NCBI RefSeq assembly: GCF_013408535.1
Contig: NZ_JACBZA010000001.1
Span: 2,874,850-2,938,849, forward strand
Reading direction: 5' to 3'
DNA length: 64,000 nt
Source: Actinopolymorpha cephalotaxi
GTDB taxonomy: Bacteria; Actinomycetota; Actinomycetes; Propionibacteriales; Actinopolymorphaceae
The notes under the pieces are model-generated. The model was given only the letters and a program-made list of their open reading frames with translations. It was not told the DNA's origin and did not search any database. Below are positions 1-8,425 of this stretch, piece after piece. The position numbers and the translations under genes were made by a program. Within the stretch, counting starts at the first letter, position 1, and each line of letters begins with the position of its first letter.

Positions 1-335
1 ACCGCAGCGTCCGACACGATCCTGGTTCCGACCGCCTCGGGCCTGCGGGACTCCGCACCGGATGCCGCGTAGACGCTGTAGGTCTGGGAGCCGTCGGGGG
101 CCGGCGGGCCGAACACCCAACTGAACGCGACGTCGGTCAGGTAGTCACCGTCGTTGTCGATGTTCAGGCGGTAAACCGCGTCCGGGTGCAGGGCGTCCGC
201 GTTGGGATTGGCGTTCAGGATGATCACGGTCCTGCCCGGGTCGCCGGGTGCGCCGAAAGCGTAGAGGTCACACAGATCGAGGCGCTGGTCGCCGAGTGGT
301 GGCCCCAGGCTGAGTCCCGTGAAGTGGTTGGACAT
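1..335 (-). CDS. DUF4331 family protein, 3' end cut by window edge
   Basis: Translating the minus strand from the ATG at 333-335 gives an open frame to the window edge. It begins MSNHFTGLSLGPPLGDQRLD, followed by LCDLYAFGAPGDPGRTVIIL and a stretch with NANPNADALHPDAVYRLNID. This matches the N-terminus of the DUF4331 family, which has no settled function and is common in actinobacteria. About 111 codons are visible, so roughly the first third of a usual member. There is no signal peptide at this start. The reading is from direct translation; the family call is from memory of its conserved N-terminal pattern. Confidence 0.75.
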   Translation of the reverse strand, partial: MSNHFTGLSLGPPLGDQRLDLCDLYAFGAPGDPGRTVIILNANPNADALHPDAVYRLNIDNDGDYLTDVAFSWVFGPPAPDGSQTYSVYAASGAESRRPEAVGTRIVSDAA

Positions 336-417
336 GGCGGGGCGCCTACCCATTACCAGTTGGGCAAAACTCCATGCGTACTTGCCCTCTCCGATCCAGG
401 TGGTGTCCTCCTGACCT

Positions 418-1464
418 TCAGAGTCGATCGGCGTCGATGACGGCCTGGGCGAAGTCGCGTGGTGCTTCCTGGGGCACGTTGTGGCCGACATCGAAGGTCC
501 GGTGCTGGTACTTGCCGGTGAAGTGCGCCCGGTAGGACCTGCCGTCACCGGGCGGAGTGAACGGGTCGTACCTCCCGTCGACCGCGATCGTCGGGACCGT
601 GATCTTCGGCACGCTCTGCAGCGTCCCCTCCAGGGCGGCGTACTCCGGCTCGGCCGGGAGCAGACTCAGTCGCCAGCGGTAGTTGCCGATCACGATGGCC
701 TCGTAGTCGGGGTTGTCGAAGGCGGCCGCAGTGCGTCCGTACGTCGAAGGGGCGAACTTCCAGGTCGGTGAGTTGAACTTCCAGATGAACTCACCGAGTT
801 CGCGCTTGTACCGCCTGAGTCCATTCACTCCGCGCTCGGTGGCGAAGTAGTACTGGTACCACCACGCGTTCTCGGCCGCGGGTGGCAGCGGTGCCTTGTT
901 GGCGTCGAGATTCGTGATCAGATACCCGGAGACCGAGACCAGCGCCTTCACCCGCTCCGGCCACAACGCGGCGATGATGTCCGCCGTCCTCGATCCCCAG
1001 TCGTAGCCGGCCAGCACCGCCGGCGGCATCCCGAGAGTGTCCATCAGGGCGAGAACGTCCAGGGCGAAGGCGGCCTGGTCGACGTTGCGCGGGGTCGAGG
1101 CCGAGCGGAACACCGTCCTGCCGTGCCCGCGCAGGTAGGGCACGACGACGCGGTATCCGCGCCGGGCGAGCAACGGGGCAACGCGTTCGTAGCTGTGGAT
1201 GTCGTACGGGAAGCCATGCAACAGAACGACCGGGGTTCCGTGCGCTGGTCCCAGGTCGACGTATCCGACGTCGAGCACACCCGCGCGAACCTGACGTACC
1301 GGGCCGAAACCGCCGTTGGCCGATGTACGGGTGGGCGGGGACTCCGCGGCCTCCGCCCTGCCGGACACGACCCGAACGAGGCCGGCAGCCAGCGCCGCAC
1401 CACCGGTCGCTCGCAGAAACTGCCGGCGACTTCGGTCCTCTCCCCCGCGTCGATCACGGTTCAC
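418..1464 (-). CDS. Tat-exported alpha/beta hydrolase, epoxide hydrolase-like
   Basis: 348 aa. The N-terminus has a twin-arginine signal (RRQFLRA, residues 13-19) followed by an Ala/Gly/Leu-rich stretch, so the enzyme is probably exported folded by Tat. The alpha/beta hydrolase core starts near residue 60, with VVLLHGFPYD as the oxyanion HGxP motif. The nucleophile elbow is GYDWGS with Asp about residue 155. An Asp nucleophile is typical of epoxide hydrolases and haloalkane dehalogenases, unlike the Ser of esterases. The catalytic His is likely in DVGHNVP near residue 328. The gene diverges from the DJ-1 family gene at 1690, with 225 bp between them. The substrate cannot be told. An esterase role is less likely because of the Asp. 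Confidence 0.8.
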   Translation of the reverse strand: MNRDRRGGEDRSRRQFLRATGGAALAAGLVRVVSGRAEAAESPPTRTSANGGFGPVRQVRAGVLDVGYVDLGPAHGTPVVLLHGFPYDIHSYERVAPLLARRGYRVVVPYLRGHGRTVFRSASTPRNVDQAAFALDVLALMDTLGMPPAVLAGYDWGSRTADIIAALWPERVKALVSVSGYLITNLDANKAPLPPAAENAWWYQYYFATERGVNGLRRYKRELGEFIWKFNSPTWKFAPSTYGRTAAAFDNPDYEAIVIGNYRWRLSLLPAEPEYAALEGTLQSVPKITVPTIAVDGRYDPFTPPGDGRSYRAHFTGKYQHRTFDVGHNVPQEAPRDFAQAVIDADRL

Positions 1465-1689
1465 AAGCGTCGTCCGTCACTGTCAACATCGGCTTGCCCG
1501 GAGTTTCGAATCACTCAACACCTGCACACGTTGCGAGGTCAAGGCACATGGGTCTCCGCCACCAAGAACCCCGGCGTAGGAACTCGGAGTGCCATGGCCA
1601 GGAGCCCTTTGAAACCGGGCCGGCCCTGTGCCTACGGTGGGAACGGCTGGGCCCGACAGTTTGGGAGCAAAGCCAGGAGGGCCGACGTA
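1465..1689. promoter_or_regulatory. Divergent intergenic region
   Basis: This 225-bp stretch lies between the start codons of the Tat-exported hydrolase (minus) and the DJ-1 family gene (plus), so it should hold promoters for both. An AGGAGG ribosome binding site at about 1675-1680 belongs to the plus gene. I could not pick convincing -35/-10 pairs by eye. Confidence 0.4.
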
Positions 1690-2385
1690 ATGGCGAAAAT
1701 CCTCTTCATAGTCAGCGGGGCGACCTACTGGGTCCTCAAGGACGGCACTCGGTATGCGACCGGGTACTGGGCCGAAGAGTTCGCGATGCCGTACAAGAAG
1801 ATCACCGAAGCCGGGCACGAGGTCACGGTGGCGACACCGGGCGGTGTGACACCGAACGTGGACATGATGAGCCTGCGCCCGTCCATGGCCGGTGGCGAGG
1901 ACGGCGCACTGGAACTCGAGGAGATCATCCGCTCCGCCGAGGTGATGCGGCGGCCACTCGCGCTGTCGCAGGTCCGGCTGGAGGACTACGACGCGGTGTA
2001 TCTGCCCGGCGGGCACGGACCGATGGCGGATCTCGCCTACGACGCGGACGTGGGCCGGTTACTGACCGCGCAACTCGCCTCCGGCAAGCCGCTGGCGATC
2101 GTGTGCCACGCCCCTTCCGCGATGCTGGCCACGAGGATCCACGGAGAGTCTCCGTTCGGGGGATACGACGTCACGTGTTTCACCAACGACGAGGAAGAAG
2201 CTGTCGGCCTCGCGTCGCGGGCGCCCTGGCTCCTGGAGACCGAAATCCAGGACAAGGTCGGCGTGAACTTCAGCCGCGGCCCCATCTGGGAGCCCTACCA
2301 GGTGCAGGATCGCAACCTCATCACCGGCCAGAATCCGCATTCCTCGTCGGTCCTCGCGGACCGGCTGCTGGAAGTACTCAAGTGA
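1690..2385 (+). CDS. DJ-1/PfpI (class I glutamine amidotransferase-like) protein
   Basis: 231 aa from ATG 1690, chosen because AGGAGG lies about 10 bases upstream and homology begins here (MAKILFIVSGATYWVLKDGT). Longer upstream frames are open by chance. The protein has the flavodoxin-like DJ-1 fold pattern: YLPGGHGPMADL, then the nucleophile elbow AIVCHAPSA with the reactive Cys, and the ending LITGQNPHSSS. The ~230-aa length and the GHGPMxDL and TGQNPxSS motifs fit the Hsp31/GATase1-like group, whose members act as glyoxalase III/deglycase-type enzymes or chaperones. The exact activity here is inferred only. The next gene (2409-2882) converges on it. Confidence 0.85.
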   Translation: MAKILFIVSGATYWVLKDGTRYATGYWAEEFAMPYKKITEAGHEVTVATPGGVTPNVDMMSLRPSMAGGEDGALELEEIIRSAEVMRRPLALSQVRLEDYDAVYLPGGHGPMADLAYDADVGRLLTAQLASGKPLAIVCHAPSAMLATRIHGESPFGGYDVTCFTNDEEEAVGLASRAPWLLETEIQDKVGVNFSRGPIWEPYQVQDRNLITGQNPHSSSVLADRLLEVLK

Positions 2386-2408
2386 GAGCCGGCCGCACCT
2401 GTTTGTGC

Positions 2409-2882
2409 TCAACCCTCCGGCCGGACCTCGACAAGGAGCCCTTCCCGTTCGTCGAGCAGCCGTTCGCGTTCGTCGGCGACCCGGTCGCGTTCGTCGGCGA
2501 TCCGATCCCGTCGGTCCGCGTCAGCCTCACGTTGATCGGCGACCCAGTCTCGGTAGTCACCGGCCATGTCCCGTTCGGCTGCGATTCGGTGACGCTCGGA
2601 CGGACTGAGAGTGGTGCCCTGCAAGACAAGTCCGCTACGGGTCTCGGCGGTGAGCTGGCGGAGAAGGGTCGCGAGACTTCGCCTCGCCACTGCCCGGACG
2701 CGTTCGGCAGCGGCGAGTTGCCGGCACCGCCACGCCGCGGCCGCGCCCCCGAGCTGATCCGACCTCCTGTGGGCTGACCTGGCGCGTCGCGTGTCGACAC
2801 GAAGAGTCAACTGCGGAGCGAGCGTCTGCATGTCTGCGGCTCGCACCCGCAGATCCTCGGTGGAATACAGTCTCCTGCGCAC
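2409..2882 (-). CDS. Small charged coiled-coil protein, unknown function
   Basis: 157 aa if it starts at GTG 2882. A GTG at about 2846 preceded by GAGGAT, or an ATG at about 2831, are shorter options. The C-terminal half is a run of DERDR-type heptads (DRIADERDRVADERERLLDE) predicting a long, highly charged helix or coiled coil. This periodicity in one frame is the main evidence that the frame is coding. The N-terminal half is Arg/Ala-rich, and no domain is recognised. The gene ends 23 bp from the end of the convergent DJ-1 family gene. Small Arg/Asp/Glu-repeat proteins of this kind occur in actinobacteria, without a known role. Confidence 0.5.
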   Translation of the reverse strand: MRRRLYSTEDLRVRAADMQTLAPQLTLRVDTRRARSAHRRSDQLGGAAAAWRCRQLAAAERVRAVARRSLATLLRQLTAETRSGLVLQGTTLSPSERHRIAAERDMAGDYRDWVADQREADADRRDRIADERDRVADERERLLDEREGLLVEVRPEG

Positions 2883-3063
2883 TTCGGCACTTCGCTTCTC
2901 TCTGCTCTGGGAGAGTTGGCGCCCACGCTAGACCCGTGCGGACGAGGGCGTCGAGCCTGAGCGGCCTCATGAGTTCGCCAACTTACGGTGCGCACAGGGC
3001 GGCCGACTCTCCGAAGGTGCAGGATGGCAGGAGTTCACGGACCACGTGGAAGGAGCCACTGCT

Positions 3064-4068
3064 GTGGAGACGGTTGAGTTCACCCCCACCTTCGACCAGT
3101 ACGCCTGGACGTTCGGCGGCGCGGAGCCGGCCCTTCGGGTCCGTCCGGGTACGGCCATGCGGCTGTGGACCGAGGACGCCTACTCCGGCCGGATCCGGAA
3201 GGCCACCGACCTGCCGTCGGCCTGCGTCGACATGAACTACCTCAACCCGCAGACCGGGCCCTTCCACGTCGAGGGCGCGGAGCCCGGCGACACTCTCGTA
3301 CTCCACTTCGTCGACCTCGAGCCGGCCCGTGACTGGGGTGTCTCGACGACGATCCCGTTCTTCGGCGGGCTTACGGGCACCGACCACACCGCGTTGCTGC
3401 AGGAGCCGCTGCCCGAGATCACCTGGCTCTACCAGGTGGACGCCGTCAAGCGCGCGTTGACATTCGAGGCCGCGCGCAGCGACTTCCGCCTCGACCTGCC
3501 ACTGGAGCCCATGCTGGGCACGGTCGGGGTGGCGCCCGGTGGCCGCGAGGCGCGCTCCTCCCTCGTACCCGAACGCTTCGGCGGCAACATGGACACACCC
3601 GAGATGCGGGCCGGCGCGACCTGCTACCTCGGCGTCAACGTGCCGGGCGCGTTGTTCTCGGTCGGCGACGGCCACTACCGCCAGGGCGAGGGAGAGGCCT
3701 GCGGCACCGCCGTCGAGGGTGCCATGAACGTCACCCTGATCGTCGACCTGATCAAGGGCGGCGCCCCGACGTGGCCGCGCATCGAGCACGACGACGCGAT
3801 CATCGCCGTCGGGTCGAGCCGCCCCCTCGAGGACGCCTGGCGGATCGCGCAGGTCGAGATGGTGCGGTGGCTGGGCGAGCTCTACGGCCTGGACCGGATG
3901 GACGCCTACCAACTGCTCAGCCAGACGGCGAAGGCACCGATCGCCAACGTCGTCGACACCAACTACTCCTCGGTGGTCAAGATCCCGAAGGGGCTCCTGC
4001 CGTCGTCGGCGGCGTACGACGGCATCCACCGGCACCTACGGGAGTCCGCCGCTGCCCTCCGCGCGTAA
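3064..4068 (+). CDS. Acetamidase/formamidase family protein
   Basis: 334 aa from GTG 3064, preferred over GTG 3046 because AAGGAG sits 8 bases before it. The sequence follows the FmdA/AmdA family: ACVDMNYLNPQTGPFHVEGA, the segment GDTLVLHFVDLEPARDWG, then the central LPLEPMLGTVGVAP and FGGNMDTPEMRAGATCYLGV blocks. The C-terminus (LLSQTAKAPIANVVDTNY) is also typical. The family hydrolyses short amides to ammonia and an acid. The substrate is not predictable here. No signal peptide. The 3' end overlaps the convergent LysR gene by 33 bp. Confidence 0.88.
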   Translation: METVEFTPTFDQYAWTFGGAEPALRVRPGTAMRLWTEDAYSGRIRKATDLPSACVDMNYLNPQTGPFHVEGAEPGDTLVLHFVDLEPARDWGVSTTIPFFGGLTGTDHTALLQEPLPEITWLYQVDAVKRALTFEAARSDFRLDLPLEPMLGTVGVAPGGREARSSLVPERFGGNMDTPEMRAGATCYLGVNVPGALFSVGDGHYRQGEGEACGTAVEGAMNVTLIVDLIKGGAPTWPRIEHDDAIIAVGSSRPLEDAWRIAQVEMVRWLGELYGLDRMDAYQLLSQTAKAPIANVVDTNYSSVVKIPKGLLPSSAAYDGIHRHLRESAAALRA

Positions 4069-4959
4069 CAGGGGGCCGAGCTCCGCTACCACCGCCTGGA
4101 CAGCTGGGCTGGCGTCGGCGCTGCGCCGCCACGCGGCGTGAACCTCCCGCTGCGGCGGTCGCCTCAGCACCTTCGAGACGAGGCCCTCGCTCAGAGGCGG
4201 CCGGGCGAGGCGAGGGATCAGGGCGACGACTTCGCCCGAGGCGACCAGCGACAACTGGGTGGCGAAATCGTCGACCAGGTGGCGTACGTCCGGCTCCTCG
4301 GGTACGTCCGCGACCAGCCGCCGGAACCACTGGTGGCACACCGTGCCCGGAGGGCTGGTCACCCACGCATGACCGGCCAGGTCGCCGGCTGTCAGGGGCC
4401 GGTCGAGCCGCGCCAGGCGATGCGCCCGACCGACCACGAGGTCGCCGACGTCTGTGTGTAGGTGGCGCTGGGTCAGGGATGGTGGCAGAGGTGCCGGCAG
4501 CCCGTCGGCGTCGTGGACGAGGGCCAGGTCGGCTGTTCCGGCGTCGACGCTGTGGAGGGCGTCGTCGGGGTCTCGCTCCTCAACGTGCACGCGTAGGCCC
4601 GGACAGCGCTTCGACAGTCGCGACATGGCGGGCGCGAGCAGCCCACGAATTGCGGTGGAGAAGGCAACCACCCGGAGGAGACCGCGCGGCTCGCCCTCCG
4701 CGACGGAGCGGGCGGCTTCGGCGCAGCGTTCCAGCGCCTGGAACACCTCGGGTGCCGAGTCGACGACGGCCTGCCCGGCCGGGGTGAGCACGACGCCTCG
4801 TCCCGCCGGCACCAGGACGGGTACGCCTATCTGGCGTTCCAGCTTCTTGATCTGCTGCGACACCGCCGACGCCGTGTAGCCGAGTTCCTCGGCCGCCCGC
4901 GCCAGTGTCCCCAGCGCGGCCACCGACCGCAGCGCCCTCAGTGCTCCGACCTCAACCAT
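4036..4959 (-). CDS. LysR-family transcriptional regulator
   Basis: 307 aa. The N-terminal winged helix-turn-helix (about residues 3-60) contains LARAAEELGYTASAVSQQIK followed by KLERQIGVPVLVPAGRGVVL and TPAG, the classic LysR pattern. The rest is a periplasmic-binding-like effector domain. It diverges from the DapA-family gene 72 bp away, the usual layout when a LysR protein controls its neighbour. Its 3' end runs 33 bp into the convergent acetamidase gene. The inducer is unknown. Confidence 0.88.
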   Translation of the reverse strand: MVEVGALRALRSVAALGTLARAAEELGYTASAVSQQIKKLERQIGVPVLVPAGRGVVLTPAGQAVVDSAPEVFQALERCAEAARSVAEGEPRGLLRVVAFSTAIRGLLAPAMSRLSKRCPGLRVHVEERDPDDALHSVDAGTADLALVHDADGLPAPLPPSLTQRHLHTDVGDLVVGRAHRLARLDRPLTAGDLAGHAWVTSPPGTVCHQWFRRLVADVPEEPDVRHLVDDFATQLSLVASGEVVALIPRLARPPLSEGLVSKVLRRPPQREVHAAWRRSADASPAVQAVVAELGPLLRAEGSGGLP

Positions 4960-5031
4960 GAAGACAGGCTAAGCAGTATCGGCAAGAAAGCATTGCTGGA
5001 CCATCCGTATCGGCTGGGACAGGATCGGATC
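4960..5031. promoter_or_regulatory. LysR / DapA-family divergent promoter region
   Basis: 72 bp between divergent start codons. By analogy with other LysR pairs it should contain the regulator binding site (T-N11-A type) and both promoters. I did not find an unambiguous site by eye. The ribosome binding site before the DapA-family gene is weak (ACAGGAT). Confidence 0.4.
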
Positions 5032-6018
5032 ATGACCGACCCGAAGCAACCTGCCGACCTGCTCTTCGGCGCCAACGTCGTCGCCATGGTGACCCCGATG
5101 CAGCCCGACGGCACAGTCTGCGAACCGGGCGTGGCCAACCTCGTCGACCACCTGCTGTCCACGGGATGCGACGGCATCGTCGTAGGCGGAACCACCGGCG
5201 AGTCGCCCACCCTGACCGACGTCGAGACTGCCCGGCTCGTCCGCACCGTAGCTGCCCGGTCGAGGAGCCGAGCCCGGGTGATCGCCGGCGTCGGCACCTA
5301 CGACACGGCGGCCACGATTCGCCGGGCATGCGAAGCCGAGGCGGTCGGGGCGGACGCGCTGCTGCTCGTCTGTCCCTACTACTCCAGGCCGACCCAGGCA
5401 GGTGTGGTGGCTCACTGTTCTGCGGTGGCCGATGCCACCGAGCTACCCGTGATGCTCTACGACGTTCCTGCGCGCACCGGCGTCGCCATGGAGGCGTCGA
5501 CGCTGACCGAGCTCGCCGGACATCCTCGGATCCGAGCGGTCAAGGACGCCAAGGGCGACCTCTTCGAAGCCATGTCCGTCATGGCCAGTACGCCGCTCGC
5601 CTACTACTGCGGCATCGACGAGCTCAGCCTCCCCTACCTCGCAAGCGGTGCCACCGGCGTGGTCAGCGTGGTGGGCAACCTCGTCGCCGACCACTACGCC
5701 GAACTCCTACGAGCGGTCCGGCGCGGTGATCTCGAACTGGCGAGGACGATCCAGCGTGAGTTGATTCCCCTGGTGGACGCCATCATGCGCACATCCCAGG
5801 GGGCTGTCATGGCCAAGGCCGCCCTGGCCGAGCTCGGGATCATCCCGCACGCGACGGTGCGCCTACCGCTGGCCGAGTCGCCGCCACCTCACCTTCGGCG
5901 GCTCACCGACGCGCTGGCAACCATCGCGGTGGCGACGCATCCTCGTTCGCGCCCGCCGGCGTCGACGACCCAGCCCGTTCACCGGCCGGCCTTCGACGGC
6001 CCGCTCGCATCGACGTAG
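5032..6018 (+). CDS. Dihydrodipicolinate synthase/N-acetylneuraminate lyase (DapA) family protein
   Basis: 328 aa from ATG 5032. This is a class I aldolase TIM barrel with the family markers visible: GGTTGESPTLT (residues 52-62, pyruvate-binding Thr pair), MLYDVPARTG (Tyr about 143) and IRAVKDAKGD (Schiff-base Lys about 171). These catalytic residues are intact. DapA makes hydroxytetrahydrodipicolinate for lysine and cell-wall synthesis, but many family members are catabolic aldolases. A divergent LysR gene and the lack of lysine-pathway neighbours favour a catabolic paralogue. A Pro/Ala-rich tail makes it about 35 aa longer than usual and overlaps the convergent membrane protein gene by 40 bp. 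Confidence 0.85.
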   Translation: MTDPKQPADLLFGANVVAMVTPMQPDGTVCEPGVANLVDHLLSTGCDGIVVGGTTGESPTLTDVETARLVRTVAARSRSRARVIAGVGTYDTAATIRRACEAEAVGADALLLVCPYYSRPTQAGVVAHCSAVADATELPVMLYDVPARTGVAMEASTLTELAGHPRIRAVKDAKGDLFEAMSVMASTPLAYYCGIDELSLPYLASGATGVVSVVGNLVADHYAELLRAVRRGDLELARTIQRELIPLVDAIMRTSQGAVMAKAALAELGIIPHATVRLPLAESPPPHLRRLTDALATIAVATHPRSRPPASTTQPVHRPAFDGPLAST

Positions 6019-7295
6019 CGGCCACGTCGTTGTCGGCCTGCCCTGCGCGCCGGTCCTGTGGGCAACAGAAGCAACGACCCGTCGCCTTCGACTCGCAGGG
6101 CCAGGACCGCACCGTCAACTGGCAGGCCGAAGAGGGTGGCCGGCCCGGGCTCGTCCTCGTCGTCGGGGAAGTCCTCGTCAGGCAGGTCCTCGTCGGGCAA
6201 GTCCTCGTCGGGCAGGTCCTCCCAGCCGACTTCGAGCGCCTCCACCGGCACCGTGAACAGGGGACGGCTCATGCTCTCGTCGTCCGCCGCATACACCACG
6301 ACACGTTGAACCCACGCGGACCGAGGCGTGAACAGGCCGCCGGGATCAGGACCTGCCCACACGGTCAACGCCGGCACCGGTCCGCTCGTGAGGGCGGCCA
6401 ACCGCCGGCGCCACGCCAGAGCCGTGACCACCAACGTCGTTCCGAGCAGGGCGAGACCGGCCGCATCCAGGTACCAGCCGATCGGATCGAACGGCTCGGC
6501 GACCAGACGCGCCCAGGATCTGTCGACGAGGACGTCCACCGACGAGCCGACCGGATACCCGCTCGCGTCGAAGGTCTCCAGCTTTCGTGTCCCTGAACCA
6601 GGCGGCCCGAGCCGCACCCTCAGCGCGTAGTCGTCGTCGAGGTGGGCGAGCACGGTGCCTGGCACCCGCGTGGCCTGACGTACGTGGGCGTTCTCTGTCG
6701 ACTGCCAGTGCAGCGTGTAGGCGACGAGACCCACCGATGCGACCAGAGCCGCGAACCCCGCCACCAGCCGGAGGGTTCTCCGCTCCCACGCCGGCGCCGG
6801 AACCGGCGGCAGAGTCATGGTCGACGCCATCGGTGCCACCGCCTCCAACTGGCGAGCACGCCCGGACCGCCGCCGCCACAACGTGGCCAGGGTCCACGCG
6901 GCGGCCGGTACGACGAGCCAGAGCACCCACGACGCGGCCCCGTCGACAATGGTGCCCGGGCTCACCACCGACACCACGACGAGTACAGGAGTGGTGATCC
7001 AGGCGACCTCGGGAACCCACACCAGCCAGCCGATGTGCGCCAACAGGGCCACACCCGCGACCGCGCCGAGCATTTCGGACTGGTCGACCATGCACGGTGC
7101 TGTCTCGCTGCAGGTACCGCTCGTGTCGGTCGCCACGAACAACGCCACCATGACCGCCCAAAGGACGGCGGACAACCTCGGATCGGACCAGCGCGCCGGC
7201 CGCGCACGCAGCCAGTCCGTCGTCGCAGCGCGCTGCCAGGCTTGGGCCGTCATGCCACCGGCGTTCGCCGCCGCACTTCCCCAGATCCCGGCCAT
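5979..7295 (-). CDS. Membrane protein with DUF3592-like extracytoplasmic part and acidic repeat
   Basis: 438 aa. Four or five hydrophobic segments: residues about 42-56, 75-93, 98-115, 120-137, then one near 195-212 and one near 285-302. Between the last two lies a soluble part (ATRVPGTVLAHLDDDYALRV, then YPVGSSVDVLVDRS) that resembles DUF3592-type domains. The C-terminal tail carries tandem EDLPD units and is very acidic. A methionine 14 codons downstream is an alternative start. The 3' end overlaps the DapA-family gene by 40 bp. Function unknown; a cell-envelope role is inferred only from topology. Confidence 0.65.
   Translation of the reverse strand: MAGIWGSAAANAGGMTAQAWQRAATTDWLRARPARWSDPRLSAVLWAVMVALFVATDTSGTCSETAPCMVDQSEMLGAVAGVALLAHIGWLVWVPEVAWITTPVLVVVSVVSPGTIVDGAASWVLWLVVPAAAWTLATLWRRRSGRARQLEAVAPMASTMTLPPVPAPAWERRTLRLVAGFAALVASVGLVAYTLHWQSTENAHVRQATRVPGTVLAHLDDDYALRVRLGPPGSGTRKLETFDASGYPVGSSVDVLVDRSWARLVAEPFDPIGWYLDAAGLALLGTTLVVTALAWRRRLAALTSGPVPALTVWAGPDPGGLFTPRSAWVQRVVVYAADDESMSRPLFTVPVEALEVGWEDLPDEDLPDEDLPDEDFPDDEDEPGPATLFGLPVDGAVLALRVEGDGSLLLLPTGPARRAGRQRRGRYVDASGPSKAGR
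6160..6220. repeat. 15-bp tandem repeat coding for EDLPD units
   Basis: About four copies of a 15-base unit (plus-strand TCCTCGTCGGGCAAG with small variations) lie in the membrane protein gene. Each encodes the pentapeptide EDLPD on the minus strand. Such in-frame units can gain or lose copies without shifting the frame. Confidence 0.8.
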
Positions 7296-7728
7296 GGCGA
7301 ATGCTAACCCGGCCAGGCCGTTCAGCCGCTCAGAGCTTCTCCGGCCCTACTCGCCGGGATGAACGAACGCTGTCATCTGACTCCCCAGTCGGGCGAGCCC
7401 GCGCTCACGGTGCCAGGGATCCGGGTGACGCCCGTGCCGTTCGCGCGCATCACGTACAGGTCGCGACGGCCTATCGCCGCCGCCGCAGCGACCACCATTC
7501 GAAGGCGACGCATCACGGGCCACCACCAATCGGCCATCGACTCTTCCGTGCCGTGAGCATCCTGCGCAGTCAACCCGGGGTTGTCAGCCGGAGGTGAACA
7601 CCCTCATCGTTCGGCACCGCGCCGACGTCGGGCGCCACGCTGCGTGCTGGTAAGTGCACGGGCCGAACAAGGAACCATGGTGCGGTGCCAGCCGTTTCCC
7701 AGACGTCACACCCGACTGAGGAGGCATT
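7296..7728. other. Intergenic stretch with a decayed gene
   Basis: 433 bp without a convincing intact gene. It holds the start region of the upstream membrane protein gene, a short minus-strand remnant of a TolB-like propeller (7373-7573) and the ribosome binding site for the small gene at 7729. Confidence 0.5.
7373..7573 (-). pseudogene. Remnant of a TolB/PD40-like beta-propeller protein
   Basis: The 66-codon frame ends in RRDLYVMRANGTGVTRIPGT followed by a SPDWG-type stretch. This is the strand pattern of a PD40/TolB propeller blade (xIYVMxxDGxxxxRLTxxxxxxxxPxWSPDG). It is far too short for a propeller and lacks its other blades, so it looks like the end of a lost gene. A similar scrap lies at 51893-52120. 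Confidence 0.4.
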
Positions 7729-7947
7729 GTGGCGACATCGCTGCTCGACCGGATCCTGCGGTTCTTCCGGAGTCCGCAGGGCCGAAAGCTCGCCGCGAAC
7801 GCGCAGACGAAGGCGCAGCGGCTGGCCAAGGACCCGCGGACCCAACAGGCAGTCAAGAAGGCACAGGACCGCGTGCAGGCGGCCGCCAGTGACCCGCGCA
7901 CCCAGGCCAAGGTTCGTTCGTTCGTGGCCAAGCTCAACAAGCGCTGA
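7729..7947 (+). CDS. Small basic helical protein, unknown function
   Basis: 72 aa from GTG 7729, with GAGGAG about 6 bases upstream, a strong site that fixes the start. The protein is Lys/Arg/Gln/Ala-rich and almost entirely helical. It holds an internal repeat, KDPRTQQAVKKAQDR and SDPRTQAKVRSFVAK, about 20 residues apart. No signal peptide or known domain. It could bind nucleic acid or membrane by charge, but that is a guess. Confidence 0.65.
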   Translation: MATSLLDRILRFFRSPQGRKLAANAQTKAQRLAKDPRTQQAVKKAQDRVQAAASDPRTQAKVRSFVAKLNKR

Positions 7948-8115
7948 CCGCACTCCCCACACCGGTGTCCTCCCGCCGGGGGGCGTCCCTCGTGGCCGGT
8001 TCTGTCATCCGCACCGCGCGGCTGATCGATTGCGCCTAGCGTCGATCTTCGAGACCTGTCGACCTGACGGCTCGAAGACAGCAATCACGTTGCCCGGCAG
8101 CGAAGGGAGCACACG

Positions 8116-8403
8116 ATGTGGGTTTGGACCACTGACGGTGAGCTCGTCAACCTCGGCCACGCACGCAGGGTGCGCATCGACAGGCTGCGCGCGGATCGGT
8201 GCGACGTCGTGGCGTGGTTCGGTGTCGAACTCGGCAACGTCATCAAGATCGCCGAGGGGATTCCCGAGCCGGCCGCGAAGGCACTGATGACGGCGTTTGG
8301 GACGCAGGTCCTGCAGGCCGCCGAAGTCACCGAGGCCGGTGAGCTTCGCGTCCACTCCGCCGCGTCCGACGGCGACGGTGTGCCGCGGGCGGATCGGCAG
8401 TAG
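8116..8403 (+). CDS. Small protein, unknown function
   Basis: 95 aa from ATG 8116 with GAAGGGAG 8-9 bases upstream. It begins MWVWTTDGELVNLGHARRVR and reads as a small alpha/beta protein without a signal peptide. No family recognised. It lies 22 bp upstream of the hydrolase/monooxygenase pair and may be cotranscribed with it. Confidence 0.6.
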   Translation: MWVWTTDGELVNLGHARRVRIDRLRADRCDVVAWFGVELGNVIKIAEGIPEPAAKALMTAFGTQVLQAAEVTEAGELRVHSAASDGDGVPRADRQ

Positions 8404-8425
8404 AAGACCCTATCGGAGCGCGAAC

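Noticed and set aside
1123-1689. Long N-terminal extension of the DJ-1 family protein
   Set aside because: The extra codons are antisense to the Tat hydrolase gene and match nothing in the family. A strong AGGAGG precedes the ATG at 1690.
6160-6220. CRISPR-like short repeat array
   Set aside because: Units are contiguous without spacers and encode an in-frame acidic pentapeptide.
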